DNA of 64,000 nucleotides, taken from the NCBI GenBank assembly GCA_035519675.1, contig DATIWB010000003.1, positions 44,290-108,289 of the forward strand. Reading direction: 5' to 3'. This stretch comes from RPRB01 sp035519675 (GTDB lineage: Bacteria; Myxococcota; Myxococcia; Myxococcales; Myxococcaceae). Position numbers and translations under genes: made by a program. Every line of letters starts with the position of its first letter. Positions within the stretch are counted from its first letter, which is position 1. Positions 53,208 through 62,408 of the stretch are shown piece after piece. The notes beneath the pieces were generated by a model. It ran no database searches. It worked only from the letters and a program-made list of their open reading frames with translations, and was not told the origin of the DNA.

Positions 53208-53765
53208 ATGGCTGGAAGCCTGCGCATCGCTGTGCTGCTGCTGAGCTCGCTGGTGTCATTTCCGGTGGTGGCCAAGGACGTGGAGGGGACACAGGTCCCG
53301 GACACGGTCAGCCAGGACGGGAAGACGCTCCGGCTCATTGGAGGCGGCGTCCGGACCAAGTGGATGTTCAGCGTCTACGTGGGCGCGCTCTACGCCGAGA
53401 AGCCCACCTTCAACGCGCCGAACCTCATCAAGTCCGAGCAGATGAAAAGGATGGACCTCCACCTCCTCCGGGACGTGGGGAAGGACAAGATCATCGAGTC
53501 GATCCGCGAGGGCTTCGAGAAGCAGTCCAAGGACCAGATGCCCGCGCTGAAGGACAGGCTGGACCAGCTGGCGGCCGCGGTGCCGGACCTCAAGAAGGGC
53601 GACCTGCTGAGCCTGACCTACGTCCCGGAGAAGGGGGTGGTGGTCGGCGGGGCAGCCAAGGAGGCCGTCATCCCGGGGAAGGATTTCGCCGATGCGCTGT
53701 TCTCGGTGTGGCTCGGCCCGGACCCGGTGGATGCGGAACTGAAGCGGAAGCTGCTCGGCGGCTGA
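53208..53765 (+). CDS. Exported chalcone isomerase-fold protein
   Basis: A 185-aa protein with a signal peptide (LRIAVLLLSSLVSFPVVA) and a chalcone-isomerase-like body: LRLIGGGVRTKWMFSVYVGALY and LFSVWLGPDPVDAELKRKLLGG at the end are typical of the bacterial family. Such proteins are related to fatty-acid-binding CHI-fold proteins; true flavanone chemistry is not expected. A GAGGGGA sequence precedes the ATG. It begins 30 nt after serC. Confidence 0.85.
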   Translation: MAGSLRIAVLLLSSLVSFPVVAKDVEGTQVPDTVSQDGKTLRLIGGGVRTKWMFSVYVGALYAEKPTFNAPNLIKSEQMKRMDLHLLRDVGKDKIIESIREGFEKQSKDQMPALKDRLDQLAAAVPDLKKGDLLSLTYVPEKGVVVGGAAKEAVIPGKDFADALFSVWLGPDPVDAELKRKLLGG

Positions 53766-53797
53766 CCCGTAAACTTTTCAAGGAGCTGACCGGCACC

Positions 53798-55867
53798 GTG
53801 AAGCGTCTTCTCGTCCTTTCCCTGCTCGCCGCGGGCTGCGCCTCGGCACCCGCCAACAAGCCAGCCCCGCCTCCCCTCACGGCGCCAGCCCCCCTCGCCC
53901 CGCCTCCGATGCCCGCCGGGCTCGACGCCGCGGCGATGGACCCAGCGGTGAACCCCTGTGACGACTTCTACCAGTACGCCTGCGGCGGCTGGCTGAAGGC
54001 CACTCCCATCCCGGCGGACCGGAGCACCTGGGGGCGCGGCTTCGACGTCATCACCGAGCGGAACGAGCAGATCCTCAAAGAGATCCTCGAGGCCACGGCC
54101 GAGGGCAAGGCTCCGCAGGGGACGCCATACGCGAAGCAGATCGGGGACTACTACGCGACCTGCATGGAGGAGTCGAAGCTGGAGGGCGCGTTGCCGGAGC
54201 TTCGCACCGCGCTCCGGAAGATTGATCGGCTGACGACCTCGAAGGACGTGGCGACCGAGCTGGCACGCCTCCACGACGCCGGCGCCAACGCCCTCTTCGG
54301 CTACGGCTCGGCCCAGGACTTCAAGGACGCCACTCAGGTCATCGGCCTGGTGGACCAGGGCGGCCTCGGGCTGCCCGACCGCGAGTACTACCTGAGCGAC
54401 GCGCCGAAGATGAAGGAGATCCGCGAGGGCTACCGGGCCTACGTGGCCCAGATGTTCGGCCTGCTGGGCGACCCGCCGGCGGTGGCGGCGAAGAAGGCCG
54501 ACCAGGTGCTGGATCTGGAGACGAAGCTCGCCCAGGCCAGCCTCGACCGCGTCTCGCGGCGCGATCCAAACAAGATCTACCACCGGACCGACCCCAAGGC
54601 CCTGGCCCGGGCCGCACCCGGCTTCGACTGGGCTCGGTACTTCGCCGCGGTGGGCACGCCGGGCGTCGAGGCGCTGAACGTGGCCCATCCGGCGTTCGCC
54701 GCGGAGGTGGGTCAGCTGGTGAAGCGAGCGCCCCGGGCGCAGCTCCGGGCGTACCTCGCCTGGCGGCTGGTCTCCTCGCAGGTGCTCGCGCTGCCCAGGC
54801 CCTTCGCCGACGCGCAGTTCGCGTTCCGGAGCAAGTACCTCACCGGCGCGAAGGAGGACCTGCCCCGGTGGAAGAAGTGCGTCAACGCGACCGACAAGGC
54901 GCTGGGTGAGGCGCTGGCGGTTCCCTTCGTCACCCAGACCTTCGGCGCCGACGGCAAGCAGGTGACCAGGTCGATGGTGGGCCAGATCGAGGCGGCCTTC
55001 GACTCCAACCTCGAGACGCTGTCCTGGATGGATGCCGCCACCAAGGCCCGGGCCCGGGAGAAGGCGAAGGCGGTCTTCGACAAGATCGGCTACCCGGACA
55101 AGTGGAAGACCTACGACGGCCTGGTGACCGACCGCGGCACGTTCCTGGGCAACCGGATGCGATCGGAGGCGTACGAGAACGCGCGGGATCTGAAGAAGAT
55201 CGGCAAGCCGCTGGACCGGGGGCTGTGGCTCATCACCCCACCCACGGTGAACGCCTACTACGAGCCGTCGCTGAACGAGATCGTCTTCCCCGCCGGCATC
55301 CTCCAGCCGCCGTTCTTCAACAAGGAGGCCACCGACGCGGTGAACTTCGGGGCGATGGGGATGGTGGTGGGGCACGAGCTGACGCACGGCTTCGACGACG
55401 AGGGCCGGCAGTTCGACGCCAGGGGCAACCTCTCCGACTGGTGGACTGCCGACTCGGGGAAGGCCTTCCTGGATCGGGTGGACTGCGTGAAGAAGCAGTT
55501 CGACGGCTACGTGGCCATCGACGACCTGCACCTGAACGGCGCGCTCACCCTCGGGGAGAACGTGGCGGACCTGGGCGGGCTGAAGCTCGCCTTCGCCGCG
55601 ATGCAGGCCTACGCGAAGCAGCACCCCGAGCGTTCGGCCCCGCCCAGCCGCTTCACCCCGGAGCAGCAGTTCTTCCTCGGGCAGGCCCAGTCGTGGTGCA
55701 CCAACGTGCGTCCGGAGGAGGCGCGCCGGAGGGTCACGGTGGATCCGCACTCGCCGCCGAGGTTCCGGGTGAACGGTCCGCTGTCCAACCTGCCCCAGTT
55801 CCAGCAGGCCTTCGGGTGCAGGGCAGGCGACCGGATGGTGGCCCAGAACCGCTGCGAGGTCTGGTAG
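53798..55867 (+). CDS. M13 (neprilysin) family metallopeptidase, lipoprotein
   Basis: A 689-aa zinc endopeptidase that cleaves short peptides outside the cytoplasm. The signal ends LLAAGC (Cys14), a lipobox. The M13 features are NPCDDFYQYACGGW, the NAYYEPSLNEIVFPAGILQPPFF stretch, HELTH at 526-530 (zinc His526 and His530, catalytic Glu527) and GENVADLGG with zinc Glu587; CxxW-type ends (NRCEVW) close the protein. GTG at 53798 is chosen because the signal follows at once, although AAGGAG lies 12 nt away, a little far. Confidence 0.93.
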   Translation: MKRLLVLSLLAAGCASAPANKPAPPPLTAPAPLAPPPMPAGLDAAAMDPAVNPCDDFYQYACGGWLKATPIPADRSTWGRGFDVITERNEQILKEILEATAEGKAPQGTPYAKQIGDYYATCMEESKLEGALPELRTALRKIDRLTTSKDVATELARLHDAGANALFGYGSAQDFKDATQVIGLVDQGGLGLPDREYYLSDAPKMKEIREGYRAYVAQMFGLLGDPPAVAAKKADQVLDLETKLAQASLDRVSRRDPNKIYHRTDPKALARAAPGFDWARYFAAVGTPGVEALNVAHPAFAAEVGQLVKRAPRAQLRAYLAWRLVSSQVLALPRPFADAQFAFRSKYLTGAKEDLPRWKKCVNATDKALGEALAVPFVTQTFGADGKQVTRSMVGQIEAAFDSNLETLSWMDAATKARAREKAKAVFDKIGYPDKWKTYDGLVTDRGTFLGNRMRSEAYENARDLKKIGKPLDRGLWLITPPTVNAYYEPSLNEIVFPAGILQPPFFNKEATDAVNFGAMGMVVGHELTHGFDDEGRQFDARGNLSDWWTADSGKAFLDRVDCVKKQFDGYVAIDDLHLNGALTLGENVADLGGLKLAFAAMQAYAKQHPERSAPPSRFTPEQQFFLGQAQSWCTNVRPEEARRRVTVDPHSPPRFRVNGPLSNLPQFQQAFGCRAGDRMVAQNRCEVW

Positions 55868-55877
55868 CGGCTCGGGC

Positions 55878-56189
55878 TCAGGCTTCCTCGGGGCGGTCCA
55901 CCCCGGCCTCCAGGGCGCGACAGACGCTGGAGAGGTCGGTGAGGACCGAGTCTCCGCAGTACTTCAGGGCCGCCAGCGCTCGCTGGGCAGCCTCGGCGTT
56001 GCCGAATCCACAGGCGTCCTGGACCAGGACGGGGATGAGTCCCAGATCAGCGCCGTGTCTCGCGGTGGGCTCGATCCCGATCTCCAGAGCGATTCCCGCG
56101 ACGAGGAAGCTGACCAGCCCCAGGTCCCGCATCAGCAGCGGGAGCGGCGTCCCCTCGAAGGCGGACATCGTCATGGTGTCGCGATTCAA
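55878..56189 (-). pseudogene. C-terminal remnant of an isochorismatase-like cysteine hydrolase
   Basis: The 103-aa frame matches the second half of isochorismatase-fold hydrolases: MSAFEGTPLPLLMRDLG, then FLVAGIALEIGIEPTARHGADLG and VLVQDACGFG. Family members have about 180-220 aa, and the N-terminal half with the catalytic Asp and Lys is missing. The position usually holding the nucleophile Cys (before EATAR) reads GIALEIGIEPTAR, without Cys. Upstream the frame continues a little (LNRDT) but meets a stop codon near 56221, with no recognisable N-terminal half. A small noncatalytic protein cannot be excluded. Confidence 0.6.
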
Positions 56190-56401
56190 GGTGGGGCGCC
56201 GCGGCTCGCCGGCGACCTACCGCCTCACCCGGCGTGCGGACTCGCTCCGCCCACGCTGGGGGCGCTCAACGACTGGGGGCTGCACATGGCGCCAGAGGTA
56301 GGAGCGGTCGTGGAGTACGTGGACATCCCGGCGCTGCGGGCACGCCGGTCGTCAGCCTGACCACGGAGCCCGGCGGGCCCGGGGCCTCGGGGCGCGGCGT
56401 C

Positions 56402-57439
56402 TCAGAGGAGCGCGAGCTGGTCCCCGGACCTCTCCGGCCGGCGGAAGGTGTCTGGACGGGCCTCGTCCGGCCAGCGCGGCTGGAGCCCGACCTTGCGGGC
56501 CTGGGCGGCGAACAGCGCGGCGATGGCGTCCGCGTACTGGCCCTCGCCCCGCTGCCGGAGTCCCCACGTCGAGTCGTACATCTTCCCGCCGCGCGTCTGC
56601 CGGATGCGGTGCAGCACCTTCTCCGCCCGGAGCGGGAGGGCCTCCCGCAGGCGCTGCTCGAACACCGGCCGGACCGAGCCGGGAAGGCGCAGCAGCACGT
56701 AGCCGGCGAACCGGGCTCCGGCGCTCGCTGCGTCCGCCAGCACCCGCGAGACGCCCTCGTCGAGCCCGGGGACGATGGGAGCGATGCTCACCCCGACGCG
56801 GATCCCCGCGGCCGCCAGTCGCTCGATGACTTGCAGGCGGCGCCGCGGGGTGGCCACCCCCGGCTCGAGGGCGCGGGCGACGTCCTGGTCGTGGAAGGGA
56901 AGGCTGACCGCCACGCTCAGGCTGGCGTCGCGCTCCAGCTGCTGCAGCACGTCGATGTCCCGCTCGATGATCGGCGACTTGGTGATGACGCCCACGGGGT
57001 TCCGGAACTCGGCGCAGACCTCGAGACAGCCGCGCGTCAGCCGGAGCGACGCCTCGAGCGGCTGGTAGCAGTCGGTCACTCCGCTGAAGACCACCAGCTC
57101 CCCGGTCCAGGAGGGTTTCCAGAACGCTTCGCGGAGGAGCTCGGGCGCGCGGCGCTTCACCACCACCTGGGTGTCGAAGTCGGTCCCGGCGCCGAAGCCC
57201 AGGTACTCGTGCCCGGGCCGGGCGTAGCAGTAGGCGCAGGCGTGCATGCAGCCCCGGTAGGGGTTCACGCTGAAGCGGAAGCCGACGTCCGGGCTGTCGT
57301 TGGTGGCCAGGATGCCCTTCGTGGTGTCGTCCCAGACGTGCACGGCCGCCCGCGGGTGGTCCTCCTCGAGGTACTCGAGCGCGGTCGGGGCGAACGGGTT
57401 CGGCGGATTGGACCAGGCGCGGGGCTTCACACTCGTCAT
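56402..57439 (-). CDS. PA0069-like radical SAM protein
   Basis: A 345-aa radical SAM enzyme. The cluster motif CMHACAYC (CX3CX2C) follows the stretch FRFSVNPYRG. LVVFSGVTDCYQPLEASLRLTR, VGVITKSPIIERDIDVLQQL and VSIAPIVPGLDEG are typical of the PA0069/SplB-like group, whose substrate is not known; relatives include spore photoproduct lyase. It is leftward, 71 bp after hmgA, and may belong to the same transcript. Confidence 0.9.
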   Translation of the reverse strand: MTSVKPRAWSNPPNPFAPTALEYLEEDHPRAAVHVWDDTTKGILATNDSPDVGFRFSVNPYRGCMHACAYCYARPGHEYLGFGAGTDFDTQVVVKRRAPELLREAFWKPSWTGELVVFSGVTDCYQPLEASLRLTRGCLEVCAEFRNPVGVITKSPIIERDIDVLQQLERDASLSVAVSLPFHDQDVARALEPGVATPRRRLQVIERLAAAGIRVGVSIAPIVPGLDEGVSRVLADAASAGARFAGYVLLRLPGSVRPVFEQRLREALPLRAEKVLHRIRQTRGGKMYDSTWGLRQRGEGQYADAIAALFAAQARKVGLQPRWPDEARPDTFRRPERSGDQLALL

Positions 57440-57510
57440 GCTCGACTGAACATCGGTTCAGGTCAAGCGGCCACCCCTCGACCGGAGGGAAGCCGACACT
57501 GCCGCTCGTT

Positions 57511-58680
57511 TCACTCGCCCGGAGGGATGAAGCTGTCCTGGTAGCCGGGGTCCTCGACCGCCAGGGCGGCCGCGGTCGTCTGTAGCGGCAAGGTGGTGTC
57601 GAGCATCACCGCCAGCTCGTCCGTCCGGGTGTGCCCGATGCTTCCCTCGTAGGCCCCCGGGTGTGGTCCGTGCTGCACGCCCGCCGGGTGGTGGCTCACG
57701 CTGCCCGAACCGACACCGCGCCGGCTGGTGAAGTTCCCCCGCGCATAGAAGAGGAACTCGTCGCAGTCGATCGACGCGTGCGGGTACGGGCAGGGAATGG
57801 CCTCGGGGTGGAAGTCCACCACCCGGGGCACGAAGCTGCAGATCAGCGCCCCGCGGGCGGCGAACGTCCCGTGCCAGGTGGGCGGCAGGTGTACCAGGCC
57901 CGCGCGCGGCTGGAAGTTCAGGATGGGGAAGGCCCAGGGGTACACCGTGCCGTCCCAGCCCACGACGTCCAGCGGCGAGTGCCGGTAGCGGAACCCGTGG
58001 AAGGCCCCGCCCTTCTTCACCACCAGATCTCGGATGTCCTCGTCCATCGGACCCTTGAACTCGGGGCGCTTGAAGTCGCGGTGGCTGTAGGGCGCGTCCA
58101 TCCGCAGCTGGCCCACCTCGTTCCGCCACTGCCGCGGCAGATGCAGCCCGCCGTTGAGCTCCATCCACAGCCAGGCCTGCGGGCCGGCGTCGGGGATGAG
58201 CCGGTGGAACAGCCCGCGGGGTACGAAGACGTAGTCGTCGGCGCCGAACTTGACGTCGCCGAGTGCCGTGCGGAGCGTCCCACCTCCCTGGTGGATCCAG
58301 AACAGCTCGTCGGCGTCGGCGTTGCTCACGTAGACCGGGTCCGGCTTGTCGGGAAAGGCCATCCCCAGCGTCACGTCGGCGTTGAAGAGGAGCGGAGTGC
58401 GTGCGTTCACGGGCGGGCCGCCGGTCCGCTTCATGTCCTGAGTCTTGTAGTGGCGCTTCGCCAGCCGGCGCCCCTCGGTGGCGTCCACCGGGCGGGCCCA
58501 CCCGTGCTTGGCCTCGGACAGTCGCTGGGTATGCGGAGCCCGCTGGTGGTAGGCGATGGTGAACGGGCCCTCGAACCCCTCCTGGGTGAAGCACTCCTCG
58601 AAGGCCAGCTCGCCGCCCGGAAGCCGCAGCTGGATGTGGTGCTTCCTGGGAATGGTTCCGAAGGCCAGCCGCTCGATCAT
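57511..58680 (-). CDS. hmgA: Homogentisate 1,2-dioxygenase
   Basis: A non-haem iron dioxygenase that opens the ring of homogentisate to maleylacetoacetate in tyrosine breakdown. The cupin halves contain VSNADADELFWIHQGGG and the iron-binding region VQHGPHPGAYEGSIGHTRTDELAVMLDT. 389 aa, shorter than the human form (445) but usual for this bacterial type. It begins 11 nt after hppD, so the substrate-producing enzyme is cotranslated from the same transcript. Confidence 0.92.
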   Translation of the reverse strand: MIERLAFGTIPRKHHIQLRLPGGELAFEECFTQEGFEGPFTIAYHQRAPHTQRLSEAKHGWARPVDATEGRRLAKRHYKTQDMKRTGGPPVNARTPLLFNADVTLGMAFPDKPDPVYVSNADADELFWIHQGGGTLRTALGDVKFGADDYVFVPRGLFHRLIPDAGPQAWLWMELNGGLHLPRQWRNEVGQLRMDAPYSHRDFKRPEFKGPMDEDIRDLVVKKGGAFHGFRYRHSPLDVVGWDGTVYPWAFPILNFQPRAGLVHLPPTWHGTFAARGALICSFVPRVVDFHPEAIPCPYPHASIDCDEFLFYARGNFTSRRGVGSGSVSHHPAGVQHGPHPGAYEGSIGHTRTDELAVMLDTTLPLQTTAAALAVEDPGYQDSFIPPGE

Positions 58681-58691
58681 CGCCTCTGCTC

Positions 58692-59849
58692 CTAGACCCG
58701 GCCCGCGGCCTTCTGGTCGCGCTCGATGCTCTCGAACAGCGAGCGGAAGTTCCCCGCGCCGAAGCCCTTGTCACCCTTGCGCTGGATGACCTCGTAGAAG
58801 AACGGACCGGCCTCGCGGTCGCCGTAGAGGCTGGCCGCGTCCTTCATGAAGATCTGCAGCAGGTAGCTGTGCTCCTTGTTGCCGTCGATGAGGATCCGCA
58901 GCCTGCGGAGATCGTCCGGGTTCTCGTCGATGCGGCCGATGCCGAACACCTCCAGCCGCTTCGGCAGCTGGTCGTAGTAGCTGTCGGGGGTGTCCATGAA
59001 CTGGACGGACCGGGTCTTGCGCATCCCCTCCACCGCGGGGACGATGTCCTCCACCCCGAGCGCCAGGTGCTGGATGCCCTCGCCGCGGTTGTCCTCGACG
59101 AAGAGGTTGATCTGCGAGGCGCGGAAGTTCGGGCGAGCGGGCTCGTTGTTGGCGAACTTCACCCCCGACTCCGGGTCCCACATCACCGTGGACCGCAGGC
59201 CCGACCCCTTGTCCAGCTTGTCCGCGGCGTCGTCGGTGTGGAACTCGATCTTCCAGAACCGCTCCAGCCCCAATATCTGCTCCATCCACATGATCGCCGG
59301 CATCAGCGTCCGGAAGTTGGACGTCACGTGGTCGATGACGTTGAAGCCGAAGCGGTTCTGCCCCCCGGCGGGCTTCTCGTGGAAGATCATCCCCGGGAAC
59401 AGCGGGCGGTAGCCGTCGCGCTGGGCGAAGCGGAAGGTGGTGTCGCCGAACGGCGTGGTGATCGAGAACCAGCTCAGCTTCCCCCCGCGGTTGTCCCGGA
59501 CCGTCTGGACGTCGTCGATGATGGTCGCTCCGCGCCGGTCGAGCAGGCGGAAGGTCCTCTCCACGTCCCTCACCGCGAAGGTGAGCGTCCCCACTCCGTC
59601 GGGGTGCTTGGCGAGCCACCGCGCCGCCCGCCCGCCCTCACCCCGCGGCTGGCTGACGACCAGGACGATGTCCCCGGCCTGGAAGACGAGGCTCTGCTGC
59701 CGGCCCTTTGCCGTGAGATCGGGGTCGCTGCCGCCGATCTCCTTGAAGTCCATCCCTTGCGTGTAGAAGCGGCGGCTCCGCTCCACGTCGCGCACGTACC
59801 AGTGCGCCGATTCGATGCCGAGGAGTCCGAGGGATTCGTTCTGGGCCAT
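58692..59849 (-). CDS. hppD: 4-Hydroxyphenylpyruvate dioxygenase
   Basis: An iron(II) enzyme forming homogentisate from 4-hydroxyphenylpyruvate. It has two vicinal-oxygen-chelate domains; iron ligands are in FNVIDHVTSN (His), GIQHLALGVEDI (His) and FFYEVIQRKGD (Glu), the last with the family C-terminus (GNFRSLFESIERDQ). 385 aa, normal. It lies 15 nt after maiA. Confidence 0.95.
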   Translation of the reverse strand: MAQNESLGLLGIESAHWYVRDVERSRRFYTQGMDFKEIGGSDPDLTAKGRQQSLVFQAGDIVLVVSQPRGEGGRAARWLAKHPDGVGTLTFAVRDVERTFRLLDRRGATIIDDVQTVRDNRGGKLSWFSITTPFGDTTFRFAQRDGYRPLFPGMIFHEKPAGGQNRFGFNVIDHVTSNFRTLMPAIMWMEQILGLERFWKIEFHTDDAADKLDKGSGLRSTVMWDPESGVKFANNEPARPNFRASQINLFVEDNRGEGIQHLALGVEDIVPAVEGMRKTRSVQFMDTPDSYYDQLPKRLEVFGIGRIDENPDDLRRLRILIDGNKEHSYLLQIFMKDAASLYGDREAGPFFYEVIQRKGDKGFGAGNFRSLFESIERDQKAAGRV

Positions 59850-59864
59850 GGTGATGTTCCTTGA

Positions 59865-60509
59865 TTAGCGCGGCGCGGGCTGCGCGTCTGGCTGGCGGTC
59901 GGGGTGAGCGGCCTGGAAGGCGGGGAGGGCCTCGCACGCCGCCTCGATGCGGGTGAGGGTGGGGAACGGGGTGAGGTCCATCTTCCAGCGCCGCGCCGCG
60001 TAGAGCTGCGGCACCAGGCAGCAGTCGGCAATCGACGGAGCATCGGCCACCGAGAACCGACCGGCCGTCCGGGAGGTCTCCTCCTCCAGCGCGGTGAACC
60101 CCCGGGTCAGGAAGAAGTGGACCCAGGCGCGGTCGTCTCCGCCGAATTCCTTCACCTTCCCGGTGACCAGGGGCGTCTGGAAGGGCTGGATGCCGGAGTT
60201 GACGATCTCCGCGAGCTGGCGGGCGCGCGCGCGCAGCCAGGGATCGGTCGGAAGGAGCGGCGGCGAGGGGAAGCGCTGCTCGAGGTGGTCCAGGATGGCC
60301 AGGCTCTGGGCCAGCCGGCGGATGGCCCCGCCGTCGTGCCACTCGAGGAGCGGCACCGACTCCATGAGGTTCAGCGTCCGGTACGGGTCCTGGTGCTGCT
60401 GGCCCTGGAGGAGATTCACCGGCTGGTACTCGTAGGGAATGCCCTTCCAGGCCAGCGCGATCCGCACCCGCCAGGTCGCCCCGCTGCGCCAGTAGCCGTA
60501 GAGCTTCAT
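59865..60509 (-). CDS. maiA: Maleylacetoacetate isomerase (zeta glutathione transferase)
   Basis: A 214-aa zeta-class GST that converts maleylacetoacetate to fumarylacetoacetate with glutathione. The thioredoxin-like N-terminus (YWRSGATWRVRIALAWKGI, LNLMESVPLLE) and helical C-terminus (SVADAPSIADCCLVPQLYAARRW) are clear. The usual SSC active-site motif reads SGA here. ATG overlaps the fahA stop (ATGA). Confidence 0.92.
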   Translation of the reverse strand: MKLYGYWRSGATWRVRIALAWKGIPYEYQPVNLLQGQQHQDPYRTLNLMESVPLLEWHDGGAIRRLAQSLAILDHLEQRFPSPPLLPTDPWLRARARQLAEIVNSGIQPFQTPLVTGKVKEFGGDDRAWVHFFLTRGFTALEEETSRTAGRFSVADAPSIADCCLVPQLYAARRWKMDLTPFPTLTRIEAACEALPAFQAAHPDRQPDAQPAPR

Positions 60510-61486
60510 CCGGGAGCCCTCACCGTCTGGGAGATGCGGCCGAAGAGGCTCTTCCCCTGCGGGTCGAAGGTCTCGACCTCGATGCGGTCACCCACCGCCA
60601 TGAAGGGCGTGGTGGGCTTCCCGTGCTCGATGGTCTCGATCATCCGCTGTTCCGCCAGACAGCTGATGCCGCGGGCGTGGTCGGCATTGCTCACCGTGCC
60701 GCTGCCGAGCAGCGTGCCGGCGGTGAAGGCCCGGGTCCTCGCCGCGTGCTCGAGCAGCTGGAAGAACGAGAAGTGCATCTCGGGTCCGGCCTCGGTGTCG
60801 CCCACCACGCGGCCGTTGAGCGTGGACCGCACCCGCACGTGCGCCCGGCCGTTGCGCCAGGCGGGGCCGAGCTCGTCGGGGGTCACCGCGAACGGGCCGA
60901 ACGCGGTGGCCGGCTTGCCCTGGAAGAAGCCGAAGCCCTTGGCCAGCTCGGCGGGGATGAGATTGCGCAGGCTGACGTCGTTGCACTGGGTGACCAGCCG
61001 CACGTACCGGCCGGCGTCGGCGGCCCGGGTCCCGAGTGGCACGTCGCCCAGAACCACGACGATCTCCGACTCGAAGTCCATCCCCCAGGAGGGGTCGGGC
61101 AAGACCAGGTCGTCGGTGGGGCCGAGCAGCACGCCGGAGCCGCCCTGGTACACCAGCGGATCCGTCTCCAGGGTGGGTGGTGGCTCGGCCCCCCGCGCCT
61201 TGCGCACCAGCCGGACGTGGTTGAGGTACGCCGAGCCGTCCACCCACTCGTAGGCCCGGGGCAGCGGCGCATGCAGCTGGCGGACGTCGAGCGGCTCGCC
61301 GTCGATCTTCCCCGCGTCGAGGCGCTGGGCCAGCGCCCGCAGGCCGACCTCGGTGGAGTCCCAGGCATCGAGGGCCGCCTGGAGCGTGCGCGCCACGTCG
61401 TGGGCGCGGGTGAACGCTGCTCCATCCCGGCGGACCACCACCAGCGCACCGTCCCGGGTACCGTCTCGCAGGGTCGCCAGCTTCAT
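60506..61486 (-). CDS. fahA: Fumarylacetoacetase family protein
   Basis: The last step of tyrosine breakdown, giving fumarate and acetoacetate. Metal-binding acidic residues are in WGMDFESEIVVVLGDVP and the core motif VTQCNDVSLRNLIPAELAKGFGFFQGKP, with GTLLGSGTVSN near the end. 326 aa, the short bacterial FAH form. ATG overlaps the DUF72 stop, so the operon is tightly coupled. Confidence 0.9.
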   Translation of the reverse strand: MKLATLRDGTRDGALVVVRRDGAAFTRAHDVARTLQAALDAWDSTEVGLRALAQRLDAGKIDGEPLDVRQLHAPLPRAYEWVDGSAYLNHVRLVRKARGAEPPPTLETDPLVYQGGSGVLLGPTDDLVLPDPSWGMDFESEIVVVLGDVPLGTRAADAGRYVRLVTQCNDVSLRNLIPAELAKGFGFFQGKPATAFGPFAVTPDELGPAWRNGRAHVRVRSTLNGRVVGDTEAGPEMHFSFFQLLEHAARTRAFTAGTLLGSGTVSNADHARGISCLAEQRMIETIEHGKPTTPFMAVGDRIEVETFDPQGKSLFGRISQTVRAPG

Positions 61487-62262
61487 GGGGTGGCCTCGGG
61501 CTTTTGTCCGTCGGGCTGGAGGGTGTCAAGGCACATCGCCTCTCCGAGCGCCCGGCGGAGCGCCAGCGCGTCGTGCACCGCATGAGCGCCGATGTCGTTG
61601 TTGAAGTACACGTACGCGTCCATCCCGCGGCGGCGGGTGCGGAGGAGGTCACGGGCGACCGGGGCCAGCGCCCCGGGCCCGTACCGCCCGCCGTACTTCG
61701 CCCCGGAGCCGTGGAAGCGAAGGTAGCGGAAGCCTCCGGTCAGCCGGGGAGGGGAGAGCGGGACCAGGTCGTGCTCGCAGAAGGCGGCCCCGTGGGTGTC
61801 CAGCACCGCGCAGGTCTCGGGCAGGTACCAGCTCGGCTCGCGGAACTCGACCGCGTGGCGGACACCGCGGGGCAACACGGCGAGGAACGCATCGAGGCGG
61901 GGAAGCGCGTCGACGTCGAAGCGCGGCGGTAGCTGCCAGAGCACCACCGCGAGCTTGGGGCGCAACGGCCGAAGGGAGGCGAAGAAGCGCGCCACCGCCT
62001 CGGCCGGGTCCTTCAGCTTCTTCATGTGGGTGATGTACCGGCTGCCCTTGGCGGCGAAGACGAAGCCGGGCGGGGTCGCCTCCCGCCAGCGCTCGGCGGC
62101 CAAGGCCGTGGTGAGCCGGTAGAAGGTGGTGTTCAGCTCGAGGGTGTGGAACGCGCTCGCGTAGCGCCCGAGCCACCGCCCGGTCCCGAGCCCGGGCGGA
62201 TACAGCACGCCCCGCCAGTGCCGGTACTGGTAGCCGCTGGTGCCGACGAGGACTTGCGCCAT
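61483..62262 (-). CDS. DUF72 family protein
   Basis: A 259-aa TIM-barrel protein of unknown function. Family signatures are VGTSGYQYRHWRGVLYPPG, LELNTTFYRLT, FAAKGSRYITHMKKL, VVLWQLPPRF, AVEFREPSWY and YVYFNNDIGAHA. It is the first gene of the leftward tyrosine operon; whether it works in that pathway is not known. Confidence 0.92.
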   Translation of the reverse strand: MAQVLVGTSGYQYRHWRGVLYPPGLGTGRWLGRYASAFHTLELNTTFYRLTTALAAERWREATPPGFVFAAKGSRYITHMKKLKDPAEAVARFFASLRPLRPKLAVVLWQLPPRFDVDALPRLDAFLAVLPRGVRHAVEFREPSWYLPETCAVLDTHGAAFCEHDLVPLSPPRLTGGFRYLRFHGSGAKYGGRYGPGALAPVARDLLRTRRRGMDAYVYFNNDIGAHAVHDALALRRALGEAMCLDTLQPDGQKPEATP

Positions 62263-62408
62263 CCCGCAGGCACGTTAGCCATACCCGCCGCTCGGCGGGG
62301 CGATGTGTCCGCCCGAAGGCACTGCCGCCGGCCTTCCGTCGCTGGCGTCTTGCCGCTCCCGGGCTGCGTCTCGACCCTCCGCGGGCGGCTGGCGGGGAGG
62401 CAGGGCGG

